Assembly (NCBI GenBank): GCA_025094145.1 | Contig: JALLLS010000003.1 | Coordinates: 248,001 to 312,000 of the forward strand | Direction of reading: 5' to 3' | Length of the DNA: 64,000 nt | From: Spinellus fusiger | Taxonomy: Eukaryota > Mucoromycota > Mucoromycetes > Mucorales > Phycomycetaceae | In this document: positions 1 through 10,577 of the stretch, piece after piece | Numbering within the stretch: the stretch's first letter is position 1 | Layout: the number at the start of each line of letters is the position of its first letter | Translations under genes and position numbers: made by a program | The notes under the pieces: model-generated | Told to the model about the DNA's origin: nothing | The model's database searches: none | What the model saw: only the letters and a program-made list of their open reading frames with translations

Positions 1-33
1 AGTGACTCGTAGTGTTACAATAGTAATACTTAC

Positions 34-1218
34 CATGAGTTGTAAGAACGGAACTCCAAAGTAATCGTAAATGTACTTTAATCCCATGCCAGATTGGAGA
101 CTGATTTCTGCATATCGAAGAAGATTGGGTTTAATGGCCCCTTCTTCAATACGACGAGTATTATGCTCATAAAGAGTGGCATGAATTTCTTCTGTAGTCA
201 CCTTGCGATCCCCACTACAAAAAAATATGAGCAATTATCCAAATGGCAGTGGCATGTTTTTATGTTTTCTTTTATGTTTTTTTCTTTCTTTTTAATCTTC
301 TTGTTTATTGACCCTATTACATACCTACCTCTTGTCACAGAAATTGCCCTACAAGAACAAAGCAAGAGTCAATACATTGAGATGCATAGACTCTATTTTC
401 TCTATTTCTGTTTCAATGGAAAGGAGTGTCGTTGGTGGTGGGATGGGATCTTCTGCTACTGTGATGACTTACCAAGACAAGAACAGAAACAGAACAAGGA
501 ACAGTGGCTAAGGATCGATTGACATAATCAAATGTCCATGGCTTGGTAACATCAAATAAGAACAATACGGCATGTGCATTTCTATAAACATTAACAGTAG
601 AAGCATCAAGAGCCAGTGCATCCGAAGCATCTTCTGGTATGGAGGGGCTCTTTGGGCTATCCATGGCAGTAGTGGGTGTGTGCTCCAACTTGATGCCCTC
701 TGACTTTCTGGTAGTGTTATTGTGTGCCTTGTCCACAACATCCCAAATCTCAATCTTAACAACATCATTGGATTCTTTTTTTTAAAAAAATGTATAAAAA
801 ATATCAGTTGAGTCTTCTTCCTTGTCTCATTTGTCTATAAGAAACCCGTTGGATGATTGATTACCTTTGTATTGCCAAGGAATATTCGTCACCTGGATTT
901 GTGGTGTTGATTTGTAAGTTTCTGTGAATTCTTCTCCTTGTAGTCTATCAACTGTCTATGGATCAATGAAAAAAGAACAGAGACCTACAGCCATAAAAGT
1001 AGAAAGTGTTCTTACATAGTACGGATTTGCCCGTCATAACATCTCCACGCAAAACAACCTTCACTAGACACATGAAGGAATTAAATGAGTACCACTCCAG
1101 GGTTCTTACTGTTGTAATGTACTCCTTTGCGGAAGGCTGTACTCATGGACTTGAACGACTGCTGTGATGGTGTAGCAAGGACGTTGTTAGGCCCCAGTAG
1201 TTCCTTTGTTAGTGGCAT
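34..1218 (-). CDS. RABL6-like (RBEL1/PARF family) small GTPase, partial at the left edge
   Basis: I recognise this as a homologue of human RABL6, a Ras-superfamily GTPase-like protein. Predicted exons (minus): 1110-1218, 1016-1063, 865-951, 473-774, 329-348, 34-214; 249 codons are in the window and a donor at 33 shows it continues to the left. The start Met (1216-1218) is followed by a stretch ending GVHYN, then the P-loop GDVMTGKS (residues 43-50). The RLQGEEF, IPWQYK and WDVVDK segments follow in the family order, then FLFDVTKPWTFDY and finally RYAEISLQSGMGLKY...FGVPFLQLM. An acidic/Ser-rich insertion separates WDVVDK from FLFDVT. Exon 5 is only 20 nt. The long C-terminal tail of the family is missing because of the window edge. 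The assignment is firm from the order of motifs; function in this fungus is inferred from family only. Confidence 0.88.
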
Positions 1219-1619
1219 TTCTGTGGGTTAGTCATGTCCTTTTCTTCTTCCTCTTCTAGTTATTACAGGTTTCTTTTTCTCTCCTCCTCCGCCTAAAGAC
1301 CATAGGAAATTCATTGCTTTCAAAATGCAAAAAGAAAGGAAAGAATCTCGGGCTATTCTTTTTTCTTTTTTTCTTTTCTTTTTTTCTTTTTGCTGTCAGT
1401 TAGAAATTAGAGTTCCCTCCCCTTTAGACTTGTTCTTTATTTTGAATGACGTCGATTGTGTTTTATAGAACAAGGCAAACCTTGGCAGAAAGACACACTA
1501 ACAGCCTTACTGTTGATGGTAGAAGATCTCTATTCAACTCCTTCTCTTCTTCTTTAATGTCTAAAAGAAAGGGAGGGTGCTTCCTTTGCTATATTTAATA
1601 AAGACTTGCTATTCTCTTC
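1219..1619. other. Intergenic, CT-rich
   Basis: This lies between the 5' end of the RABL6-like gene and the 3' end of the DUF3605 gene, both minus. It holds pyrimidine tracts (about 1350-1400) that read as purine-rich on the transcribed strand. I see no gene; it probably contains the RABL6-like promoter. Confidence 0.6.
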
Positions 1620-2145
1620 TTATTCTCTCTCAACAGGACGCATAAACACATGGACATGAGGCAAACCACGCACACTTTGGGTTTCTGGTGGGTTAACAAA
1701 ATAGACCCAATCCCAAACAGTACTTTTAAACTGTTCTTCCAACAGGTTCTGTACATGGACAGTCTTCAGTGGTGCCTGAGACCAAAGTAGAATGTGCTGA
1801 ATACCAGGTTCCACAGAATATGGAAACTCATTGGCCAGTACAATAACATGCTGGTGGGCAGGAAGAGAGCCAAAGTTAAGCTTCTCTGCTAATAGGTAGT
1901 TCTCAATGGTTTTGTACTTTTCCAGAATCTTTTCCATGGATTGTTTATAAAAGGTCTCGTCTTTTGCATTACGCTTGAGCAGTTTGACCTGTTGAGTAGC
2001 TAAAGAATAGAGTTAAGCAGCCACAGTTGATAGGAGCCCAGCTCTATTGAGTTTGATGACAGTACTTACCTACATAGTACTGTATCTCTTCCCATGAGTG
2101 GACATGGCCCTTGTCTTGCTGTGTAGACTCATCAGGAAGTGTCAT
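1620..2145 (-). CDS. DUF3605 family protein
   Basis: Two exons (2070-2145 and 1620-1999) joined by a 70-nt intron give 151 residues. The start is the Met at 2143-2145 opening MTLPDESTQQ; SWEEIQYYV then leads across the splice into ATQQVKLLKRN. The segment NEFPYSVEPGIQHILLWS and the C-terminal GLPHVHVFMRP are the hallmark parts of the fungal DUF3605 family, which has no established biochemical role. Length fits the family. The C-terminal His-Val-His is a conserved feature of the family, but I cannot assign it a role. It is oriented head-to-tail with the RABL6-like gene on one side and the FGGY kinase on the other. Confidence 0.85.
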
Positions 2146-2812
2146 GCTATTGGAATACAAAAGAAGATAAGCAAATAAGGATACTCTTTTCTTTTGAGTT
2201 GTAGCTCAGATCATTTCTCTTGACTTAGAAATAGACTGTAGAAGGCTGTGGGGATAGTCTATACTCTCGATGTTTCTTCTATATGAATATATGAATATAA
2301 AGTGGGCAGTCAATAGCTTTATTTTACACGAATATAATCTATCAATGAAAAGACGAGTCTGCCATTCTGTAGCTTCTTTCGACACCGCGTCGTTTTTACT
2401 TTTTACACAGTTATTGGAGGATTTACCATCTTTTGTCATTTTGAAGAATACCAAGAAGCAACTTGGTATTATCAATGCAATTTGGCATCTATTTGAATCA
2501 TCAGAGAATATTGATACCATTGAAGGACAATATACTTTATTCTTATAAAAATACATGGTGTCTCCTATCCATCTCAAGTAAAGTTCTCATAATTACTATT
2601 CTATATATTTCAAATCACTATTATAAGAATATTATAAAGTATCATATATAAGTATTAAGCTGTCTAATAGAATAGAAGACTTTAATCATAACTGATCTTT
2701 TGGTGTTGATTCACTATAGCCTAAATGTATTCAATAGTATAACAGAAGATATAAAGGAATATACACTAAAGTATAAGATAAGAAATACAAGTAGTATAGA
2801 TTCTATAGTGAT
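2146..2812. other. Intergenic, AT-rich
   Basis: Spacer between the FGGY kinase stop and the DUF3605 start. Open frames on both strands overlap (2206-2577) but show no codon signal or homology I recognise. I see no gene. Confidence 0.6.
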
Positions 2813-4601
2813 TTATAGTGAAATGATGTCTTCATGAGTACCCTCCATAATACGGCTATACTTTCTCTGATCGTTTAACATTTCATGGAAAACACGGTAC
2901 CGTCTTTCATCCTGTTCTACCCATTTTGGGTTTCTCTCTGGTTCAATAATAACACCCGCCTTGCTCATTGTCACCATGACATCCCAAAGCGATTGGTTAC
3001 TTGCTGCCTTGGCGCCCAGGAACGCAGCACCAATAACAACAGCACCCTCAATGGACTCAGGAAGAATGACTCGGCATTGTGTGATATTACTATGGAGCTG
3101 AACAAATAATTGGTTTTTACATAGCCCTCCAGACAAGCACAGAGTGTCAATGGTATGGCCTCCCTTATTTAAGCATTCGATAATATGGCGTGTTTGGCAT
3201 GCAATGGCTTGAAGTGTGGCCAAATAGCGTATAGATAAATCGTCTATACTCTGATCAAGTGAGACACCCACCAGTGTACCTCGTAAAGATGGATCAGCCA
3301 ATGGTGATCTATTGCCATGGAAATCTGGGTAGATATGCATATGATGAGTGAGATCTTCAAGGCGATCCAACTGTTTTTCGTGTTGAAGTTTTATTAGATG
3401 GTTGTGAAGAAAGGTATAGATACTGATGTCGCTTTTGTCGGCGGATTTGCGTGCTTCTTCAATGGCAGAATGGGCAGAGAGAGTATAGTCAATGAGCTGA
3501 CCAGTTGAGGATTGACCTCCTTCAGCACACCACATTCCAGGTACCATGACTGAGTAATAGGGTCCCCATATGCCAGGCACAAAGATAGGATTGGATGACA
3601 TGGCAATATGACAGCTTGAGGTACCACAAATGATAGCTAGATGATGGCTGCCTTGGTATACAGTATCACTCTTTAAGTCTGATACTGCACTAGGTTTATA
3701 GTCAATGGCAGCACCTAAAGTAGAAATGGCACCAGCATAGGCATCAATGATGGCTGAGCCTACAGGAGTACCAGCCACTAGACCAAGTTCATTAGCAGCC
3801 TCCTCTGTCAACCCATGGCCTAATCGATCCCCAGCATGTAGCACATTGTCTGATACTCCAATCTTCCTCCAATTCTCCTCAGCAAGACACTCAAGGCCGA
3901 TAGCCTTGAAATAGCTCATATCCCAACCTTGACCATCCTTGTGGGATAAATAGGAGCACTTGCATGTAAGAGAGCAAACTGAACGAGAAAGGGATCCAGT
4001 TGATTTAAAGGCTAAAAAGTCTGGGAGATCCATCATATGTCCTATTGAACTCCACTTGTCATCTGGCATGTTTTCCTTTAGCCAAAGTATCTTTGGGATC
4101 TCCATTTCTGGACTGATAGAACTGCCTACATAGCGGAGAATTTCGTGTCGTGTTGCATTGATACGCTTTGCTTGTTCAATTGCACGGTGATCACACCATA
4201 AGATAACATTTTTGTTGTGATCCTCATATCCAGAGTGTGAATTTACAGACTGGGGAGTTCCGTCTTTGTTTAATACTACAAGGGAACAGGTAGCATCAAA
4301 CCCTATTCCTTTGATCGATTCCTTTTCCAGTTTGGATTGAAGAAGAGTAGCACGTACTACTTTCAAAACACTTTCCCAAATGTTGGTGGTGGATTGCTCG
4401 TAGATGCCATATTTTGGGTTCCAGGTTGAAATAGGCTCTACACATAGACTGACCAAAGTACCCTGTGCATCAATGATAGCTGCTCTTGCAGAGCTACTCA
4501 ATATGCATGTAAATAGATGAATGATGACTTTTTTTTTAGATTTAATTACTGTCTGTTTACCCTGTACCGACATCGATGCCGAGATAATAAGCGTTTGTCA
4601 T
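2813..4601 (-). CDS. FGGY-family carbohydrate kinase (D-ribulokinase-like)
   Basis: Two exons, 4561-4601 and 2813-4493, give 573 residues, close to human FGGY and its fungal relatives. The first exon encodes MTNAYYLGIDVGTG and splices (phase 2) to SARAAIID, restoring the N-terminal nucleotide-binding loop; reading through the intron would replace it with a non-homologous Lys-rich start, so I prefer 4601. Further family landmarks are LWCDHRA (about 113-119), GSAIIDAYAG (about 259-268), the CGTSSCH loop (about 303-309), GIWGPYYSVMVPGMWCAEGGQS just after it, and the FGGY signature region LCLSGGLCKNQLF. These kinases phosphorylate pentuloses or related sugars with ATP in the cytosol; the exact substrate here is inferred from the subgroup (human FGGY / yeast YDR109C type). 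Confidence 0.9.
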
Positions 4602-6198
4602 AGCAAATATAACTTGAGGAAAGGTGGAAATGGAAAAGAGCCAATTTCTCGCTAGTTGAAAAGTAAAGAAAAGGTATTATTTCCCATGAGTATGTTGTGT
4701 ATTCTGTCCTATGTGTCTGAGAGACAATAAGCTTTTGTCATAAATAAATAAATAAAAAGTATTTTATCTTACGGTGATCGCTGTTTTTGCTGTCGGTAAA
4801 CTCTGATTGGTCTCTTCTAGAATAGTTGGAGCAGCCTTGAGATGAAACATAGTTTGAGTAGTTTAAGTTTAACAGAGCTACTAAATGTAATAAGTTATAG
4901 CTGAACAATAAATCTTCAACAATATCTACTTTATGTATTATTATTTTCATTGTTATTATTAAAAAGGTGGTTTAGAATTGGTAAATATCATTACTGTTTC
5001 TTAGACTATTTCTCGTTTGATTTTATCAGATATGGCTGAATATTATTTGATGTCATTCCACTAGAATTGTTTATGTTAGTTTAACATTGTATGTATATTG
5101 TATCTCTGACTGCACTCACACAAGAGAAAAATCTGGCCAGTTTTTTATTATTATGAGGACGTCAGATTTTATTGAACAGATACCAGTGGTTCTATAAATC
5201 AGTTAAAATCTCTCTTGCTTTAAACACTCCATAGTGTTCATTCAAGCTAACTGTGCCTCTGAAAGAAGTTGGTGCACGTTACTACATCTTAATAATGATT
5301 TTTATGGTCTTTCAATTCAATCATATTTATCTCATTGGCTTAAGGATTATCTTGAGCCTATCAATGATCTTCATATCAATAACTGGCTTTATCTTGACTT
5401 TCTTTGATTAAATGCCTTTGTAGAACTTCTTTTTGGTATATAGAGTCTGTATCTTTACTAGAGCTATTTGTAAGATATGTACATCAGTATGTATAAATAG
5501 ATGTATTGCCTGTGGAGAAAGGCTCAAAACAACAGTACATTAATAAATTTTATTAAGGAATTTTTGAACAAGTTTATCTTTGTTTACAATAACTACAACT
5601 TGACATATATTATAGAATATACTATTATTCGCCTAAAATAATTTTATTTTGTGTAGAAGTTGACAACTTTCCAATTTATTTGCACACTCAATTCATCAGA
5701 TGAATTACCCAACAAAATCTCATTCAAAATACCACTCAACTGGAGGCTGGCACGGAATGAACCCCAATATTAAAGTATGCCTCACATGAAACTCGAACAT
5801 CCGTTTTATTCATTTCTATCCATATCAAAATGTTTACGATAATGCCAAGTTGTGAAGAAAATTTTGGGGTTGATTTAAGCAAGTGATCTAAAACTACAAT
5901 TAATAAGATAAAGTGATACATATAACAGTACTTATTAGCATCAGCTAATCATGTTCAATATTTTGTAAAGTGGTCATAGACTGCATGCAACTAATGAATG
6001 TCTTTAAAAAATTAATAATAATAATAATAATAGGCTGTTATCTTCTATAATAATATCTTTCATCGTATACTTGGACTTTATAGTGTGAATAAAAATAATC
6101 TTTGATTCTATAAAAATAGTCTATATTGAGTTTTTATCTTTATTTTATTTTATAAATATATAAAATTGCATATTTTGATGACCTTAATAAATAGTCTA
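4602..6198. other. Gene-free AT-rich spacer
   Basis: No supported gene. It includes the FGGY promoter side and an ATA trinucleotide run near 6009-6031. Short open frames (4738-4950, 5736-5921) lack homology and codon structure. Confidence 0.6.
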
Positions 6199-7161
6199 CA
6201 CACCAGGAGATTTTCTGGCTTTTAACCAGATACATGCTATCCCTTTTACGTAAAAAATATCCTGCCTTTTATGGAACTGTGTTTAAAATCAAAGGTTTGC
6301 AAGTATCTAAATCTTTCTTTCCTTTTGTGGATACCTCAATATCAAATTGTATTATCAATAAAATATATTGTTTATGAATAAAATTGTTTATTGTAATACT
6401 GTAGCTAATAACATACTATTACTATAGCTACTGCTGCTCTAGGCGTATTCCTTCATAGCAATAGAATCCACAACCTAAAGGTCTTGTGCTTTATTATTGG
6501 GAGATAGATAAATATGCTCAGGAGTATACCCTAGACAGCCTAGACACCTTAGACAGTATAGAAGGAAGAAAAGACCACCTTGGACTGACTTGAGAAAGAG
6601 TCTTTACTTATCTAATAACAGAAGAGTGTATTAGTAATAATTCAATAAGAGAGATAGTATGCTTACCTTGTACTTCATACTTGTCTTGAGAATAATGAGT
6701 CATACATCATCTATTAGAAGAAGAGTCAGTACTATGTCTTGTAGGTTACATTGAACTCAAGCCCAGATGAAGACATTGCTTACCTTTTTATCACTAGAAT
6801 AGTCCTTGGTAGTGTCTATCACCTCCTTCTATTGTTTCTCTTTGTTAATAATGGCACATTACCTTGCTTATCTATGCTCATCTTGACGAGTACTTGGGTG
6901 TTAAGTTGTATGTGCAGTATGGGAAATAATAAAAAGAGGAGATTATCAACACAGATAATAGTTTTTCTTTCTCTATTCTGATGTATTACACTTTAGCCTC
7001 TTCTTTCCTACAATCAAGTCAAACAATTCACACTCTATTTGTCTTAGGTCTAAAGAACAGTATTAGAAATAATATCTTGTTTTCACTAAGTACTATTGTT
7101 AATACCAGTTACAATGAGATAGTTGTTGAAGTGATTATGACTATTGAGTCAATGTTTATAC
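6199..7161 (+). mobile_element. ITR-A element copy 1, right end missing
   Basis: It begins after a TA (6197-6198) with CACACCAGGAGATTTTCTGG, the same terminus as the copies at 52965 and (inverted) 60196. Alignment by eye to the 52965 copy continues through the GTGATTATGA...GAGTCAAT segment at about 7135-7160, then similarity stops and no right terminus is found. It carries a diverged form of the family's internal open frame (6751-6981). It is interpreted as a truncated non-autonomous DNA transposon; no transposase motif is visible. Confidence 0.7.
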
Positions 7162-7880
7162 TAGTTTGCTATTTCTTTCTTTTTTTACTATGAATTTACC
7201 GAAATGTTATTATAGTATAGCTTTAATCCTTATAGCTTAAAGAGAGAGATATTAAAGTAGCCTCAAATCCATACTATGTAACCTTATAAAAATATATCCT
7301 TTATTCTATAATAAAAGGCACTGCGGTTATTAACAGGACCACTAGAGAGATAAATGTATAGATATTTGGTCTCTAGCAGGGACAACGAAATGGAGTATTA
7401 GTACAAAGGCTAGTCTAGGGAAATCAAAGAGGGTACATGAACAGAAACACAACACACGATTTGATCACAAAGGGTAACTAGGCAACTGCTCTTTAAGCAA
7501 TTCTTTTCTTTCTAAAATGTTGTTGTAGTCTACATTACTTTGGTAGTTCTGATTAAGCAAGTGACTTGTGAAAATTCGTCTTGTTCTCTTCTGCTCGGAT
7601 ATTAATACCTGCCAACCACACTGTCTGTTGTTCTTCAAATCTTCTACCCTCTTTATTTTTTTGTCTTTGGCATATAAACCAACAGTTGTGATCTAGTGAG
7701 TGTTTGTGTATGTTTATGTCTGACATGTTAGTCAGTTTCTATTTTATATTCTATTATTTTAATAAACCCAGTGAATCTGTTACAAAGGCAAGAAGGTGCC
7801 AGTGCAAGGGTAATACGAAATACATATAGAGTACATTAATACATCTCAAACTAATTATTTTTACTACTATTTTATTATTA
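7162..7880. other. AT-rich spacer upstream of the Fanzor-like remnant
   Basis: No gene supported. If the Fanzor-like gene once had its N-terminal and RuvC-I parts here, they are no longer recognisable. Confidence 0.4.
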
Positions 7881-7884
7881 AAAA

Positions 7885-8346
7885 GGGGTATTGGCACCTA
7901 AAAGGATTGGAGTACGATCCTACTAAGCTGCCAGTCGTTGCTTATGGTGCAGGAATAAAGGTAAAAGATGCTGCCAAGTTTAAAGGTCATTGTGTTGGTT
8001 TGACGAGAGTTTTATATCAATCATTGAAAAAAGAGACAAAAAGATGGATATCTTTTTATGGTTGATGTTGATAAATTTCGAACATCGAGGGTGAACATGA
8101 TTGACCTCTTACCCAATATAAAAAGCTTTTCTAACAGTTACTCTTATTTTTGTTCTCAAGATCTGCCACACTTGTAGCACACATAGCCTCACCGAGGTAT
8201 TAGTGAATTTCAACACTATCCGCGCTTGCCAAGATTATGGAATTGTTTGGAACAGAGATGTGAATGCATCAAAGAATATCTATACAATTGCAGAAGAGTG
8301 TTTAAAGGGTCGCCACCGACCAGCTCCATTCTTTAGAAAAGAATAG
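7885..8346 (+). pseudogene. Fanzor/TnpB-like nuclease, C-terminal remnant
   Basis: Two coding-like blocks resemble the C-terminal half of eukaryotic TnpB relatives (Fanzor, OrfB). Block 1 (about 7890-8085) reads YWHLKGLEYDPTKLPVVAYG, then FKGHCVGLTRVLYQSLKKE, and after one frame change VDVDKFRTS, matching the 'DE-rTS' region before the zinc ribbon. Block 2 (8161-8346) reads ICHTCSTHS, then CQDYGIVWNRDVNASKNI and a stop after FFRKE, matching the RuvC-III RDVNAxxNI motif. A putative intron (AGG|GTGAAC to CTCAAG|ATC, 8087-8160) joins them. The second zinc-ribbon CxxC is reduced to a single Cys (CQDYG). RuvC-I and the N-terminal half are not found, so it is probably dead. Fanzors are RNA-guided endonucleases; that activity is family knowledge, not shown here. 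Confidence 0.72.
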
Positions 8347-8505
8347 ATATTTGTATTTATATTTATATTATATCATATCGCCATATCGAAAGTGGTTTCC
8401 TTCGAGATTCAGATATCTACAGGTAAATCTACATAATCTTTATTTAAGAACTAACATGAATACATAATTTATTTTTGCTCCTTTTCAAATCAATGTCATT
8501 TCTTA

Positions 8506-9282
8506 CACACCCAAAGATTTTTGGGATATATAAGGAATTATTCTGAGAATAAAATCGCAATATTCTTATGATTGGCTAATGTGTTTGAAGATGTCTTTTC
8601 GATGTCTAAATATATTATTTAAAACTACGCTTACCTGTTTTAGCAGTGATGATTGACTTTGCAATTAAACGCTATAAAGTTGGCTATAAAAGGAATAATT
8701 GAAACTTATATTAAAACACAGTCAATGAATATATTGTTTAACATAACGTGCTATCATTAATGAAGCAAAGCAATAGATGAAGGTGATGGACAATACCAAA
8801 GGTTATTCTGAAAGCAAAAAAGGTAAACACTGTCTTCATTTGGAATTGTGATTGTTTTAATTCACAAGACACTCATTGTATTATTATTAGACAAGTAAAG
8901 ACTCCATTCAAGTCAGTTTCAGGTGGTCTTCTACAAGGTCAATAGTGTTTAGAGTGTATTCCCAAGAATATTTATCTACCCCTCAGTAATAAATCACAAG
9001 GTCTTTAGGGTGTATATTCTATTTCTATGATGGAATGTACTTGGGCAGTAGCTATAGTCATACTATAGTATTAGCTATAATATTATAATAAATAATTTTA
9101 TTCATCAGCACTATATTCTATTGATAATACAATTTGTAGTAAGGTATACTACAAAAGGAAATAATAAATGGTATACCCATAAATCTTTTGATTTTAATCA
9201 TTTTTTCATATAAGGTAAGATTTTCTTTTACGTAAAAAGAAAGAAATATCACCGCTTAAAAGCCAGAGAAAATCCTGGTATG
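8506..9282 (-). mobile_element. ITR-A element copy 2 (short, inverted)
   Basis: It is flanked by TA (8504-8505 and 9283-9284). The left end is CACACCCAAAGATTTTTGGG and the right end reads GCCAGAGAAAATCCTGGTATG, the reverse complement of the other terminus. Internal stretches (TTATGATTGGCTAATGTGTTTGA near 8570; the region of 8760-8960) align with the copy at 58932. At 777 bp it is a deleted version of the about 1.25-kb element, and its internal open frame has decayed. Confidence 0.75.
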
Positions 9283-10577
9283 TATGTCTATGATTCAATT
9301 TTAATATGCCAAAGATAAAGAGCAGTCCAAGCAGGGGCAGGGCTCTCTCTATAATAAAACACACAGATTGAGAATAGATAGCATAAGAGATATGTCTGTC
9401 TGTTGGAATTTCTATAATGATATAAGAATGGTGTGTCAAGAAGAATGAGAGAGAGAGTTGGAATGTATGAAAGAGGGATGCACTCGCTCTAGGCTTTACA
9501 AATTAAGATTTCTGCCCACTATCCTACTCTCCCTACCCTTCATTACAAATGTCTAAGCGTAAAAGGCCGGGCTATCTGTTGAGAGCAATTTAAAGAACAA
9601 GTCAGATCTAATTGTATTTGTGGATCCATTTCTCTCCTTTTCCCGGGTATCTCATAGAAGCTCTTTATTGGCCAACAAGGGTACGCATTGGGTGAGATAT
9701 CTGTATGTTTGTACACGCTCCATCTTTCGCGTGACAGCCTCACTAAGGCACCCAAGCACCAGGGCGACACCAGACTCCTGGAATATGAACTCATTGCTTT
9801 CCACCCCCACCCCCCCAACCTCACTGACTGGACATAAAGATGCAAAAAAAGGGAGAATGTCGGTGTATAAATTGCACCATTGGATCTTTTGAAAGAGATC
9901 TTCAATGACTTCTCTGGTGATTAAGAAAGATAGGTAACACAGAATAATTCAGTGCAGAAACAATCTTGCCTATGACGAATGATGTTCAATTCAGGAATGA
10001 CTGTAGACAGCCAAAAGATGGAATAGCATAACATTGCAATGGATTCATTTACCCGTTTGTACTGCGGGTTATTGTCTAGGTAACAAATACTGCAGTCCAT
10101 TTAAACTCCGAGATCAGATCTTAGCGGTCAGGACGGCGGGAATGGAGTAGCTCGACCCAGCCTCTCCTGTCTCCTCCTTCTCCTTGGACTGTCTCTTTGC
10201 TAAAGACATTCCACATGTCACAGAGACAGAGAGGTGGAGAGAAGAAGTGCACAGATGGTTGGAGTGTAGGCACAGCAAGAGAGTGAATTGGGTCAAGCCC
10301 ATGGTTCAAACTCCATAGAGATAGGTGGACAGATGGAGAGGCCACATCATCGTCATTTTTGTATTCACCTATTCTATCCAAGAATTCGGACCCCTTGCTT
10401 TTATGAAACTGGGATAGCTTATCGGTCATTATGTGAGAGGAGAGAGGGAGAAATAAGGGCCATCGGCTCATCTATCTATTTTTATTCTTTATCTTTATTT
10501 TTACCGTCCTATTTGGCTCTCTTTCTCTCTGCTTTTGCCTTTTTCGTCTTGTATGCCCTGTAGCCCCAATTAATGCT
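9283..10577 (+). promoter_or_regulatory. Upstream region and probable long leader of the velvet gene
   Basis: This stretch has noticeably higher GC than the flanking repeats, and a C-rich run at about 9800-9820. Open frames on both strands (9543-9905, 10121-10563) overlap each other and match nothing I know. The most economical reading is promoter plus 5' leader of the velvet gene starting at 10578. No specific site is assigned. Confidence 0.35.

Noticed and set aside
2206..2577. 123-codon minus-strand frame upstream of the FGGY stop
   Set aside because: Overlaps an open frame on the other strand, has no homology, and AT-rich composition explains it.
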